Positions 26,105 through 34,264 of a stretch of 64,000 bases of DNA are shown here, in pieces. How positions within the stretch are numbered: position 1 is the stretch's first letter; every line of letters begins with the position of its first letter. This DNA is from Thalassospira profundimaris (GTDB lineage: Bacteria > Pseudomonadota > Alphaproteobacteria > Rhodospirillales > Thalassospiraceae): assembly GCF_003326675.1 (NCBI RefSeq), contig NZ_JPWF01000010.1:124001-188000 (forward strand). The letters run 5' to 3'. A program made the position numbers and the translations under genes. Under the pieces are notes generated by a model. The model ran no database searches, was not told the DNA's origin, and saw only the letters and a list, made by a program, of their open reading frames with translations.

Positions 26105-26599
26105 ATGACTTCTAATACGCTCAATATCAGCCGTGCCGAGATCGACACGGACCCGACCGAGCAATTCAAGGCACAGGCCAAACGCCTGCGCAAAGCCTTG
26201 GCTGCGCGTGATGTTTCGATATCACATGCCGGATCGCTGGAACTTCTGGCCCAAAGCCACGGTTTTCGCGATTGGAATACGGCGGTTGCCATGGCGCGTC
26301 GCAATATCCCGACCAATGTTTCCGACCTTGGTATCGGCAAACGTTTTGCCGGATCATATCTTGGTCATGCGGTCACCGGCCTGATCCGCAGTGTCACGGC
26401 AACGCCAACACCGGGCGTGTTCCGGGTCGAGGTGCATCTGGATGAACCGGTCGACGTGGTTGCCTCAAAACGCTTCAGCGGTTTTCGCCAACGCATTGCC
26501 GCCCGGATCAACGAGCATTGTGAACCGGTGCTGGTCAACGGCATGGCCGGACCGGGGCTTTCGATTGATCTGCTGCTCCGCGATCCAGATAATTCGTGA
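26105..26599 (+). CDS. Conserved small protein with a glyoxalase-related helical domain
   Basis: This is a 164-residue soluble protein. The first half, KAQAKRLRKALAARDVSISHAGSLELLAQSHGFRDWNTAVA, matches what I recall of a short glyoxalase-related domain (Glyoxalase_8) with its conserved SH..LELLA..xGFRDWNT pattern. It is not a full glyoxalase fold, and I see no metal ligands for such activity. The second half is predicted beta and not recognised. ATG 26105 has GGAG seven bases upstream. Its stop overlaps the GTG start of the next gene, so the pair is coupled. Confidence 0.7.
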   Translation: MTSNTLNISRAEIDTDPTEQFKAQAKRLRKALAARDVSISHAGSLELLAQSHGFRDWNTAVAMARRNIPTNVSDLGIGKRFAGSYLGHAVTGLIRSVTATPTPGVFRVEVHLDEPVDVVASKRFSGFRQRIAARINEHCEPVLVNGMAGPGLSIDLLLRDPDNS

Positions 26600-27054
26600 C
26601 CCGGTTTTTCCAAGAGATAAATGACGAAACGCTCCGGCAGCTTCCCAAAGTTGCCGGGGCATATGTTTTGGTGATCGAACTCGCCACTGACCTGACTCTT
26701 CAAAACAAACGTTTCGCCGGAACGATATTAGCCAAAGGCACCTATCTTTACTGCGGCTCGGCCAATGGCCCCGGCGGCATTGCCGCACGCGTCAAACGTC
26801 ACTGCAAGCAGGACAAGAAACCCCACTGGCATGTTGATGAACTGACTTCAAACGGGGTCGGGCGGGTTGTAAGTGTTCTGGTGGTGCCGGACGGGAACGA
26901 GTGCGAACTTCGGGCGAAGTTTCAGGAACCAAATACAGTTGTTCCGGTCCCCGGCTTTGGCAGCAGCGATTGCGCTGATTGCCCGTCGCATCTGGTACAG
27001 ATGCGGATCGGTTGGGACGCTGATTTTTCGAAGATTGATGGCGGAGGCAATTAG
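26596..27054 (+). CDS. DUF123 / GIY-YIG-like protein
   Basis: This 152-residue protein has the features of the DUF123 family, a GIY-YIG-related domain sometimes fused to endonuclease [12 protein letters not shown] stands for the GIY strand, [22 protein letters not shown] for the YIG strand and arginine helix, and the C-terminal [23 protein letters not shown] has conserved cysteines. Whether these proteins cut DNA is not established. It starts with GTG overlapping the preceding stop and ends four bases into the convergent moaA. Confidence 0.8.
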   Translation: MTRFFQEINDETLRQLPKVAGAYVLVIELATDLTLQNKRFAGTILAKGTYLYCGSANGPGGIAARVKRHCKQDKKPHWHVDELTSNGVGRVVSVLVVPDGNECELRAKFQEPNTVVPVPGFGSSDCADCPSHLVQMRIGWDADFSKIDGGGN

Positions 27055-28049
27055 CCCCCGGTCATACTCATATGACGACCGACAGCTGGTTTCTGGCCTT
27101 TGCGGTCGATGACGAAATCATGGCCCTTGGGTTTGAGGTCCATGGCGGCATCAAGCATCTGATCAAGGGCGCGGGGATCGCCGGTGCGAAGGGCGGCGCG
27201 CAGATCAACGTGGTCTTCCTGGCCAAGGCACATGTAAAGCGTACCGGTGCAGGTCACGCGTACTCGGTTGCAACCTTCGCAGAAATTATGGGTGAGCGGC
27301 GTGATGAAGCCCAGACGCCCGCCGGTTTCGGCCACGGTGGTATAGCGGGCCGGGCCGGGGGTGACGTGGTCGGACGGGATTAGGGTGAATTCCTGTTCCA
27401 GACGTTCACGGACCACGGTCAGCGGCAAATACTGATCGGTGCGGTCGCCATCGATATCACCGAGCGGCATGGTTTCGATCAGGCAAAGATCGAAACCTTC
27501 CTTGCCGCACCATGACACCAGACGCGACATTTCATCTTCGTTGAAATTCCGAAGCGCGACCGTGTTGATCTTGATGCTGATCCCGGCGGCCTTGGCGGCC
27601 TCCAACCCGGCGAGAACCTGTTCAAGGCGGCCGCGGCGGGTGATTTCGGTGAATTTCTGGGAATCGAGACTATCAAGCGAGATGTTCAGGCGTTTGACGC
27701 CAAGGCGGGCCAGATCATCGGCATAGGTGGCAAGCTGACTGCCATTGGTGGTCATGGTCAGTTCATCAAGCGCACCGGTTTTCAGATGACGCGACAGATC
27801 GGAAATCAAATCCATGATGCCACGGCGCACCAGCGGTTCGCCGCCGGTCAGGCGCAATTTGCGGACACCGCGATTGATAAAGGCCGTGCACAGCTGATCA
27901 AGTTCTTCAAGGGAAAGGACTTCGGACTTGGGCAGGAATGTCATGTTTTCCGCCATGCAATAGGTGCAGCGAAAATCGCAGCGATCCGTTACGGATACGC
28001 GCAGGTACGAGACATGTCGGCCATATTTGTCGATCAGTGGTTTGGTCAT
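27051..28049 (-). CDS. moaA: GTP 3',8-cyclase MoaA
   Basis: This 332-residue radical SAM enzyme takes the first step of molybdenum cofactor synthesis, GTP to 3',8-cH2GTP. The N-terminal cluster motif is [12 protein letters not shown] (Cys-x3-Cys-x2-Cys), [13 protein letters not shown] binds SAM, and a second cluster motif near the C-terminus is [21 protein letters not shown]. The chain ends in the essential GG (SMTGG). The frame allows a GTG start 18 bases further upstream; neither start has a clear ribosome-binding site. No other moa genes are in the window. Confidence 0.95.
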   Translation of the reverse strand: MTKPLIDKYGRHVSYLRVSVTDRCDFRCTYCMAENMTFLPKSEVLSLEELDQLCTAFINRGVRKLRLTGGEPLVRRGIMDLISDLSRHLKTGALDELTMTTNGSQLATYADDLARLGVKRLNISLDSLDSQKFTEITRRGRLEQVLAGLEAAKAAGISIKINTVALRNFNEDEMSRLVSWCGKEGFDLCLIETMPLGDIDGDRTDQYLPLTVVRERLEQEFTLIPSDHVTPGPARYTTVAETGGRLGFITPLTHNFCEGCNRVRVTCTGTLYMCLGQEDHVDLRAALRTGDPRALDQMLDAAMDLKPKGHDFVIDRKGQKPAVGRHMSMTGG

Positions 28050-28173
28050 GGCGTTGGTTTGCAACACTATTCTGAGTTTCGCGGGGTGTTCTATAACATA
28101 ACTGTCGCACAGCAGCCCCGCTGTTGACCAGCCCGATTAACTGTCGGGCATTCACCTTTCCGTCAGATGAAAA

Positions 28174-28219
28174 GAAAAAAGCCGCGGGCAATATCCAAAG
28201 ATATCGGCTGTGCGGCTTT
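28174..28219 (-). terminator. Terminator after the gene at 28277
   Basis: AAAGCCGC (28178-28185) and GCGGCTTT (28212-28219) pair. The loop holds a second short stem, ATATC (28191-28195) with GATAT (28200-28204). On the minus strand TTTTTT follows the stem. Confidence 0.75.
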
Positions 28220-28276
28220 GATCATATGTCTGTAACGGGTAACCGTTGGGTAAATGTGCGGTTGTCCGCGCCCGGC

Positions 28277-29092
28277 TTACGCCGCAGCGTGACGGGCGAT
28301 ATCCGCATCAATCGATTTCATGACTTCACGCAGGCTTGCGACATCTTCGCTGCCCATTTTCGCGACCAGTTCGGCGGACTGTTCCGGAACGGTCAGGATT
28401 TCACGGACATCACCAAACAGCGCATCGAGCAGACGGACGCAATGGGCCTCGGTAAAGGTCCAGGGAACATCGCCAGCAGGCAGATTGTCATTGACCAGCT
28501 GAAGCAGCCATTTCTTGCGATGTTCATAGTCGCGGAAATGCAGGGCCATGCGCGCAAAGACCAGATTGATCCGCAATTTGACGGCCGGTTCCTTGGCAAG
28601 GTGATCCCAATATTCGGCCGGATCGCGCAGTTCATCATCCTCGTCGGCATGGGCTTCGATGATTTCATGAATTTCGCGGTCGATTTCCTGAAGCATGTCC
28701 ATGCCGACCATCATGCGGATCACCTTGAAGAACGGCTGCAGGATCGAACGCGGCAGGGCACCATGTTCAATGTCACCCGCGGTACTGCCTTCAAGCAGGT
28801 GATCAAAGCGCGAAACAAGCAAACGGCCAAACGGATCATGGCGGACTGCGGCATGTTCGCGGGCCTTGATCGATTCAAGGTCGCTTTCAAGCACGGCCCA
28901 GGCCGCATCAAACAGGTCTTCTTTTTCGCGCAGGCCATCAATGGCCTTGAGAATCTGTTCTTCGGTGATCGCACCGCCATGGTTGCGCGCGAAATGGATC
29001 AGCCCCTGGGAAAATTGTTCCAGTACGGTGAAGGCGGCAACATGGTGGCGCTGCTTGAAGCTGTCGCGTGGTGGTTTGTTGGCTGCAATCAT
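28277..29092 (-). CDS. Conserved protein of unknown function
   Basis: This 271-residue soluble, mostly helical, acidic protein lacks a signal peptide. I do not recognise a domain. Recognisable stretches are FSQGLIHFARNHGGAITEEQ near the start, FFKVIRMMVGMDMLQEIDREIHEIIEAHADEDDE in the middle and WTFTEAHCVRLLDALFGDVREIL near the end. A 328-residue frame on the opposite strand covers the same region. I prefer the minus strand because its composition is natural and a terminator follows it. It appears to be a single-gene unit. Confidence 0.65.
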   Translation of the reverse strand: MIAANKPPRDSFKQRHHVAAFTVLEQFSQGLIHFARNHGGAITEEQILKAIDGLREKEDLFDAAWAVLESDLESIKAREHAAVRHDPFGRLLVSRFDHLLEGSTAGDIEHGALPRSILQPFFKVIRMMVGMDMLQEIDREIHEIIEAHADEDDELRDPAEYWDHLAKEPAVKLRINLVFARMALHFRDYEHRKKWLLQLVNDNLPAGDVPWTFTEAHCVRLLDALFGDVREILTVPEQSAELVAKMGSEDVASLREVMKSIDADIARHAAA

Positions 29093-29310
29093 GAAGTGTC
29101 CAGACCTTGATTATGGCGGAATATGCATGATCAGGCGGGTCTATCTGTTGCGATAGATCCAATAGGGCCCTGAATTCTGCATACGCCGAATTTATTAACA
29201 ATTCGATGTCAGCAATTCGTGTGCCAAGGCGCGGTCATCGGATCAGGATCGATGTCGGCAATCCGTGCGGGGCTCCGGCAGGGATTATCGACAGCCCGGG
29301 TCGTGGAATC

Positions 29311-29496
29311 CTATTCGTAGCCCGCCGCGGCTTCGACAATTTCAAGCACTACATAGCGCGGCCGGATGATCTGGCGGCCAGCTTCTTCGAAATTGACGGC
29401 AATCCTGTCACCGTCAACGGCCTGAATACGGCCCAAACCCCAGTCGGGCTGGTTGGGGTGGCGGACGATGGTGCCTGGGGTCAGCAAGAAATCCAT
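29311..29496 (-). CDS. DUF3553-domain small protein
   Basis: This 61-residue protein begins MDFLLTPGTIVRHPNQPDWGLGRIQAVDGDRIAVNFEEAG, the pattern of the DUF3553 family: a small beta-barrel resembling the CarD/UvrD-tail type 'pdwGlGxV' element. Function is unknown; related modules occur at the ends of DNA helicases and bind RNA polymerase or DNA. The start at 29496 fits family length. The open frame extends 54 bases further. Confidence 0.75.
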   Translation of the reverse strand: MDFLLTPGTIVRHPNQPDWGLGRIQAVDGDRIAVNFEEAGRQIIRPRYVVLEIVEAAAGYE

Positions 29497-29762
29497 GGGG
29501 TGCTCTGTCTTGAATGTATCGTGACTGTAATATAGGTCGCTTGCGTCCATCGCACAAATTTGTCGGGTCGTACAAACAGGTTTTGGTCATGTTTGCAGGT
29601 TCCGTCGGCAAATTTTGCCGGGTCGGGATCGCTTAATTTTCATCCTCGCTAAATAAGCTCTTAACATATCAAGGTCAATCATGGGGCCCGAGAGACCGGG
29701 CATCATGTTTGGGGACGTGATGCATTGATGAATAGATCAAAATACCTTGGAGAACCCGCGTA

Positions 29763-30368
29763 ATGGTTCAGGACCACGCCCTTGAAATGACGCTGATTGA
29801 ATTGATCAGTTCGCGCATTTGCCATGATCTTGTCGGCCCGGTTGGTGCCGTCAATGCCGGGGCGGAACTGATGGGCGAAGACGGTGTTGCCGATGACGAG
29901 GCGCTTGCCCTTATGCGCAAAAGCGGCCTTGAAGCAGCGCGCCGTTTGCAATTGTTCCGTCTGGCCTTTGGCCGGGCGGGCAACAGTGTTGATACCAAAT
30001 CCATGCGCGATGCAGCACGCCAGACCTATGAAGCCGAAGGCAAGGTCAGTCTGGATTGGACCGACCTTGGAATTGATCCAGCTCATGGACGAGTCGTCCT
30101 GAACATGGTGATGTTGGCCCGCGAGGCTTTGCCCTTTGGCGGAGACATTACCGTTTCACACGAATCCGGTCGTACAACTGTCCTTGCAGAAGGCAAACGT
30201 GCGGCATTTCGTCCGGAAGTTATGGAGGTCTTGGAGAAAGATGTGGCGGCGGATACACTTGATCCGCGTACTGTTCACGGGTTTTTCGTCAGGAATCTTG
30301 CCAATCGGACGGGCGGGGCGCTTTCGGTCTTGCAACAGGACGGAAATATTGCATTGATCTATGTATAA
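29763..30368 (+). CDS. chpT: Histidine phosphotransferase ChpT
   Basis: This 201-residue dimeric phosphotransferase resembles a degenerate histidine kinase. The phospho-accepting His21 lies in SSRICHDLVGPVGAVNAGAELM, and the C-terminal part is a decayed ATPase-like domain. In Caulobacter and relatives ChpT passes phosphate from the hybrid kinase CckA to CtrA and CpdR. A ctrA gene lies 8 kb downstream, and chpT directly precedes the chemotaxis operon (cheA begins 143 bases later), linking cell-cycle signalling to motility. Confidence 0.88.
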   Translation: MVQDHALEMTLIELISSRICHDLVGPVGAVNAGAELMGEDGVADDEALALMRKSGLEAARRLQLFRLAFGRAGNSVDTKSMRDAARQTYEAEGKVSLDWTDLGIDPAHGRVVLNMVMLAREALPFGGDITVSHESGRTTVLAEGKRAAFRPEVMEVLEKDVAADTLDPRTVHGFFVRNLANRTGGALSVLQQDGNIALIYV

Positions 30369-30511
30369 AAATTTGACCTGTGGGTCTGGTAATAACGTGT
30401 GCTAGCTTCTACGTAAGTAACCGATGTAACATACGTTTCTGGCCATGAGCACGTGGAATGGGAGTTCCGGTTCCGGCAAACGTTCCTTTGTCGGAGATTT
30501 GGAGGGGGTAT

Positions 30512-33217
30512 ATGGACGATCTATTAAGTGAATTTCTGACCGAGACTTCGGAAAGTCTTTCGACGCTTGACGTTGAGCTGGTGAAGCTTGAGCAGAACCC
30601 GAATGATCCGGACATTCTGTCGAACATCTTCCGTCTGGTGCATACCATCAAGGGGACCTGTGGTTTCCTTGGGCTGCCGCGCCTTGAAGCCGTTGCGCAT
30701 GCCGGTGAAAACGTTCTTGGCAAAATCCGCGATGGCGAGCTGGTTGTGACCGCCGAGGCGGTGACGCTGGTTCTGGAATCCATCGATACGATTAAATATC
30801 TGCTGGGCGAGCTTGAACAGAACGAAGCCGAGCCGGATGGCAATGACGCCGATCTGATCGCACGCCTGAACCATTTTGCCGATACCGGCACGATTTTGGG
30901 TGGTTCTGCACCGGCAGCAGCTGCTGCGCCGGAACCCGAACCGGTCGAAGAGCCGCCGCTCGACGTTCCGGAAAGCGGTGTCGCGGTTGATAGCGATGCG
31001 CTTCAGGCTGCGTTTGACGCAACCGAAGTCGATCCCGAATTTGCAACTTCGTCCGAACCGGAAGCACCGGCGCCTGCACCGGCACCCCCGGCAGCGGCGA
31101 AGTCCCAGCAGGTTGCACCGGCCAAGAAACCGGCAGCCGAGCAAAAGGCCGAAGCCCCGCGTGGCGAAGCCAAGGAAAGCTCGGTCGCAGCCCAGACCAT
31201 TCGTGTGAATGTCGAGTTGCTTGAAAACCTGATGACCCTGGTTTCCGAGCTTGTCCTGACCCGTAACCAGCTGTTGCAGATGGTACGCGGCAAGGATGAC
31301 AGTGAATTTACCGTACCGTTGCAGCGCCTGTCGCACATCACCACCGACCTTCAGGAAGGTGTGATGAAGACCCGTATGCAGCCGATCGGCAATGCTTGGG
31401 CGAAACTGCCGCGTATTGTTCGCGACCTTGCGCTTGAGATGAACAAAAAGATCGATCTGCAAATGATCGGTGCCGATACCGAACTGGATCGCCAGGTTCT
31501 TGAACTGATCAAGGATCCGCTGACCCACATGGTTCGTAACTCTGCCGACCATGGTCTGGAAGATATTCCGGGCCGTCGCGAAGCAGGCAAGCCTGAAACC
31601 GGTACCGTGACGCTGAATGCGTATCACGAAGGCGGTCACATCATCATCGAGATTTCCGATGACGGTCGTGGCCTGAACCTTGATCGTATCAAGGCAAAGG
31701 CAATTGCCAACGGCCTGACCACCGAAAGCGAACTTGAAGGGATGGCTGAACAGCAGATTCAGCAGTTCATCTTCAAGCCGGGCTTCTCGACCGCCGAAAA
31801 GGTAACGTCGGTTTCCGGTCGCGGCGTGGGTATGGACGTTGTGCGTACCAACATCGAAAAGATCGGTGGTACGGTTGAACTGAAATCGGTCGAAGGCCGT
31901 GGTTCGACCTTTATCATCAAGATCCCGCTGACCCTTGCGATTGTTTCGGCCCTTATCGTCGAAAGTGGCGGCGAACGCTTTGCCATTCCGCAGATCAGCG
32001 TCCTTGAACTTGTTCGTGCATCGAACAATTCCGAACATTCGATCGAACGTATCCACGACACGCCGGTTCTGCGTTTGCGCAACCGTCTGTTGCCGCTGGT
32101 GACGTTGAAGAAAATTCTCGGTCTGGATACCAAGGAAGAAAGTGACGAGGGCGTCGATGAAGAAGCATTCATCGTTGTTGCCCAGGTCGGCACCTATTCG
32201 TTCGGTATCATCGTTGACCGCGTCTTCGATACCGAGGAAATCGTTGTTAAACCGGTCGCACCGATCCTGCGTGATCTGTCGCTGTTCTCGGGTAACACGA
32301 TCCTTGGCGATGGCAGCGTGATCATGATCCTTGATCCGAACGGCATTGCGACCCGCACCGGCGAAATCACCGTGGGTGGTTCGCAGGGTGTCGAAGGCAA
32401 AGCCAAAACCGATGCTTCGGATCGCGAAACCACCTCGATGCTGGTCTTCCGGGCCGGTGGCAGCGAAGTGCGTGCGGTTCCGCTCGCCCTTGTTGCCCGT
32501 CTTGAAGAAATCGATGTCGAGAATATCGAACATTCCAACGGTCGCCCGCTGGTTCAGTATCGTGGCAAGCTGATGCCGCTGGTCTTTATTGACGGCAGCT
32601 ATCAGATGAAGGCCGAAGGTCGCCAGCCGACCCTGGTCTTCCAGGATCGCGAACGGACCATGGGTCTGGTGGTTGATGAAATCGTCGATATCGTCGATGA
32701 TGTCCTTAATGTTGAATTGACCGCAGATCAGGACGGACTTGTTGGTTCGGCTGTGATCGATGGCAAGGCAACCGACCTTATTGATGCCGGTTACTATCTT
32801 GAACTGGCGTTCAGTGACTGGTTCGGAACCGAGGATAATGGCGGCGAGAAGAAGCGTGTTCTTCTGATCGATGACAGCCCGTTCTTCCGTAACCTGCTGA
32901 CACCGATGCTGTCGGTGGCCGGTTTCCGGGTGACGGCGGTCGAGACCGCAGAACAGGCGATGGAACTTAAGAACCGCGGCGATCTGTTTGATGCGATCAT
33001 CAGCGATATTGAAATGCCGGGTATGAACGGCTTTGAATTCGCCGAGGCGCTTCAGAATGACGAGCAGTGGGGCGAAGTTCCGATCATTGCCCTGTCTTCG
33101 CACACCAGCGAAGAAGATTTCGAACGCGGTCGTCAGGTCGGTTTCAGCGACTATGTCGCGAAGTTTGACCGTGATGCGCTTGTCTCGACCCTGGTCCAGA
33201 CATTGAGCAACGTATAA
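30512..33217 (+). CDS. cheA: Chemotaxis hybrid kinase CheA with C-terminal receiver
   Basis: This 901-residue kinase has domains in this order. An HPt domain carries phospho-accepting His44 in RLVHTIKGTCGFLG. A Pro/Ala-rich linker covers about residues 135-225. Then come a dimerisation helix pair, the ATP-binding domain (HMVRNSADHGLE, DDGRGLNLD, GRGVGMDVVRTNI), two successive CheW-like regulatory domains (about 490-640 and 650-770), and a receiver domain beginning RVLLIDDSPFF with acceptor Asp in AIISDIEMPG. E. coli CheA (654 residues) has neither the second CheW domain nor the receiver, which is the FrzE/CheA-Y arrangement. GGAGGGGG precedes the ATG at 30512. It leads cheA-W-Y-B-R. Confidence 0.95.
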   Translation: MDDLLSEFLTETSESLSTLDVELVKLEQNPNDPDILSNIFRLVHTIKGTCGFLGLPRLEAVAHAGENVLGKIRDGELVVTAEAVTLVLESIDTIKYLLGELEQNEAEPDGNDADLIARLNHFADTGTILGGSAPAAAAAPEPEPVEEPPLDVPESGVAVDSDALQAAFDATEVDPEFATSSEPEAPAPAPAPPAAAKSQQVAPAKKPAAEQKAEAPRGEAKESSVAAQTIRVNVELLENLMTLVSELVLTRNQLLQMVRGKDDSEFTVPLQRLSHITTDLQEGVMKTRMQPIGNAWAKLPRIVRDLALEMNKKIDLQMIGADTELDRQVLELIKDPLTHMVRNSADHGLEDIPGRREAGKPETGTVTLNAYHEGGHIIIEISDDGRGLNLDRIKAKAIANGLTTESELEGMAEQQIQQFIFKPGFSTAEKVTSVSGRGVGMDVVRTNIEKIGGTVELKSVEGRGSTFIIKIPLTLAIVSALIVESGGERFAIPQISVLELVRASNNSEHSIERIHDTPVLRLRNRLLPLVTLKKILGLDTKEESDEGVDEEAFIVVAQVGTYSFGIIVDRVFDTEEIVVKPVAPILRDLSLFSGNTILGDGSVIMILDPNGIATRTGEITVGGSQGVEGKAKTDASDRETTSMLVFRAGGSEVRAVPLALVARLEEIDVENIEHSNGRPLVQYRGKLMPLVFIDGSYQMKAEGRQPTLVFQDRERTMGLVVDEIVDIVDDVLNVELTADQDGLVGSAVIDGKATDLIDAGYYLELAFSDWFGTEDNGGEKKRVLLIDDSPFFRNLLTPMLSVAGFRVTAVETAEQAMELKNRGDLFDAIISDIEMPGMNGFEFAEALQNDEQWGEVPIIALSSHTSEEDFERGRQVGFSDYVAKFDRDALVSTLVQTLSNV

Positions 33218-33232
33218 TCGGGAGAAAGTACA

Positions 33233-33739
33233 ATGAGCGATAGCAACGCACTCGTCCCGAGCCACGAAAGAGGCGGCGCGCTTGATCTTGGTGGTGACAG
33301 CCAGGATTTCGTTACCGCCTATATCGGCAAGCAGCTTTTTGGCATTCCGGTTCTGACCGTTCAGGACGTGCTTGGTCCGCAGCGCATTACGCGCATTCCG
33401 CTGGCCCCGCCAGAAGTTGCCGGTTCGCTGAACCTGCGCGGACGTATCGTGACTGCCATTGATGTGCGCAAGCGTCTTGGTCTGCGTGACAAGGATGACG
33501 ACAATCCCGGCATGAGCATCGTGGTCGATCAGGGCGGCGAGCTTTACAGCCTGATGGTCGATCAGGTTGGCGAAGTTCTGAGCGTGCCGAAAAAGGCGTT
33601 CGAGCAGAACCCGGCAACGCTTGATCCGCGCTGGCGCGAGTTTTCCGACGGTATCTTCCGTCTGGATAAAAAGCTTCTGGTGATTCTCGACGTCACACGT
33701 CTTCTTGATTTTACCTCGTCGATCAAGCAGGCTGGGTAA
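33233..33739 (+). CDS. cheW: Chemotaxis coupling protein CheW
   Basis: This 168-residue double beta-barrel adaptor links receptors to CheA. FVTAYIGKQLFGIPVLTVQDVLGPQRITRIPLAPPEVAGSLNLRGRIV is the classical CheW core. SLMVDQVGEVLSVPK and a C-terminal VILDVTRLLDF follow. An N-terminal extension of about 20 polar residues precedes the fold. It begins 15 bases after cheA with GGAGA upstream. Confidence 0.95.
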   Translation: MSDSNALVPSHERGGALDLGGDSQDFVTAYIGKQLFGIPVLTVQDVLGPQRITRIPLAPPEVAGSLNLRGRIVTAIDVRKRLGLRDKDDDNPGMSIVVDQGGELYSLMVDQVGEVLSVPKKAFEQNPATLDPRWREFSDGIFRLDKKLLVILDVTRLLDFTSSIKQAG

Positions 33740-33755
33740 TATAGATTTTGACATG

Positions 33756-33776
33756 CCGGGCGCGTAATGTGCCCGG
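33756..33776 (+). other. Small hairpin between cheW and cheY
   Basis: CCGGGC and GCCCGG pair around a 9-base loop; no T-run follows. It may adjust relative mRNA levels within the operon. Function is inferred only from position. Confidence 0.35.
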
Positions 33777-33825
33777 TATTCTGCCGTTAGTGGCTTAACG
33801 ACCTAAATAAACGAGAAGGAAGTCG

Positions 33826-34191
33826 ATGAAGAGTTGTCTCGTCGTCGATGATTCGAAAGTCATCCGAATGGTGGCGCGCCGCATCCTTGAAGAATTGGGC
33901 TTTGCGGTCGTAGAGGCAGTAGACGGACAAGAGGCGTTGGAAAAATGCCTTGAATCCATGCCAGATGCGGTTCTGCTTGACTGGAACATGCCAGTTAAAA
34001 GCGGGATCGAGTTCCTGCGTGACTTGCGTGCAACTCCGGGCGGAGATGAGCCGGTTGTCGTTTTCTGTACGACGGAAAACGATCTGGAGCATATTCAGGA
34101 AGCAATCACAGCCGGTGCGAACGAATACATCATGAAACCGTTCGACAGCGAGATCATTCAGGCGAAATTTGAACAGGTCGGCCTGATCTAG
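33826..34191 (+). CDS. cheY: Chemotaxis response regulator CheY
   Basis: This 121-residue single receiver domain has the acidic pair VVDDSK at residues 7-8 region, acceptor Asp52 in AVLLDWNMP, Thr in VVFCTTEND and the conserved lysine in YIMKPF. Phosphorylated by CheA, it binds the flagellar switch. It lies 86 bases after cheW, after a small hairpin, and 73 bases before cheB. Confidence 0.95.
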   Translation: MKSCLVVDDSKVIRMVARRILEELGFAVVEAVDGQEALEKCLESMPDAVLLDWNMPVKSGIEFLRDLRATPGGDEPVVVFCTTENDLEHIQEAITAGANEYIMKPFDSEIIQAKFEQVGLI

Positions 34192-34264
34192 ACTGGATGG
34201 CACTTTTGCGGTGCCATTCCAGTATTTCGAGATTGATCTCCTGATCCAAGCGGGGACCTGCTAC

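Noticed and set aside
28124-29110. A 328-residue plus-strand frame opposite the gene at 28277
   Set aside because: It runs through a terminator hairpin and the moaA upstream region, and its composition is less natural than that of the minus-strand protein.
30524-33754. A 1076-residue open frame on the minus strand opposite cheA-cheW
   Set aside because: It is in a fixed antisense register to the strongly biased codons of cheA and cheW. Its translation is His/Asn/Arg-rich without domains, and no ribosome-binding site is seen. cheA and cheW are certain.
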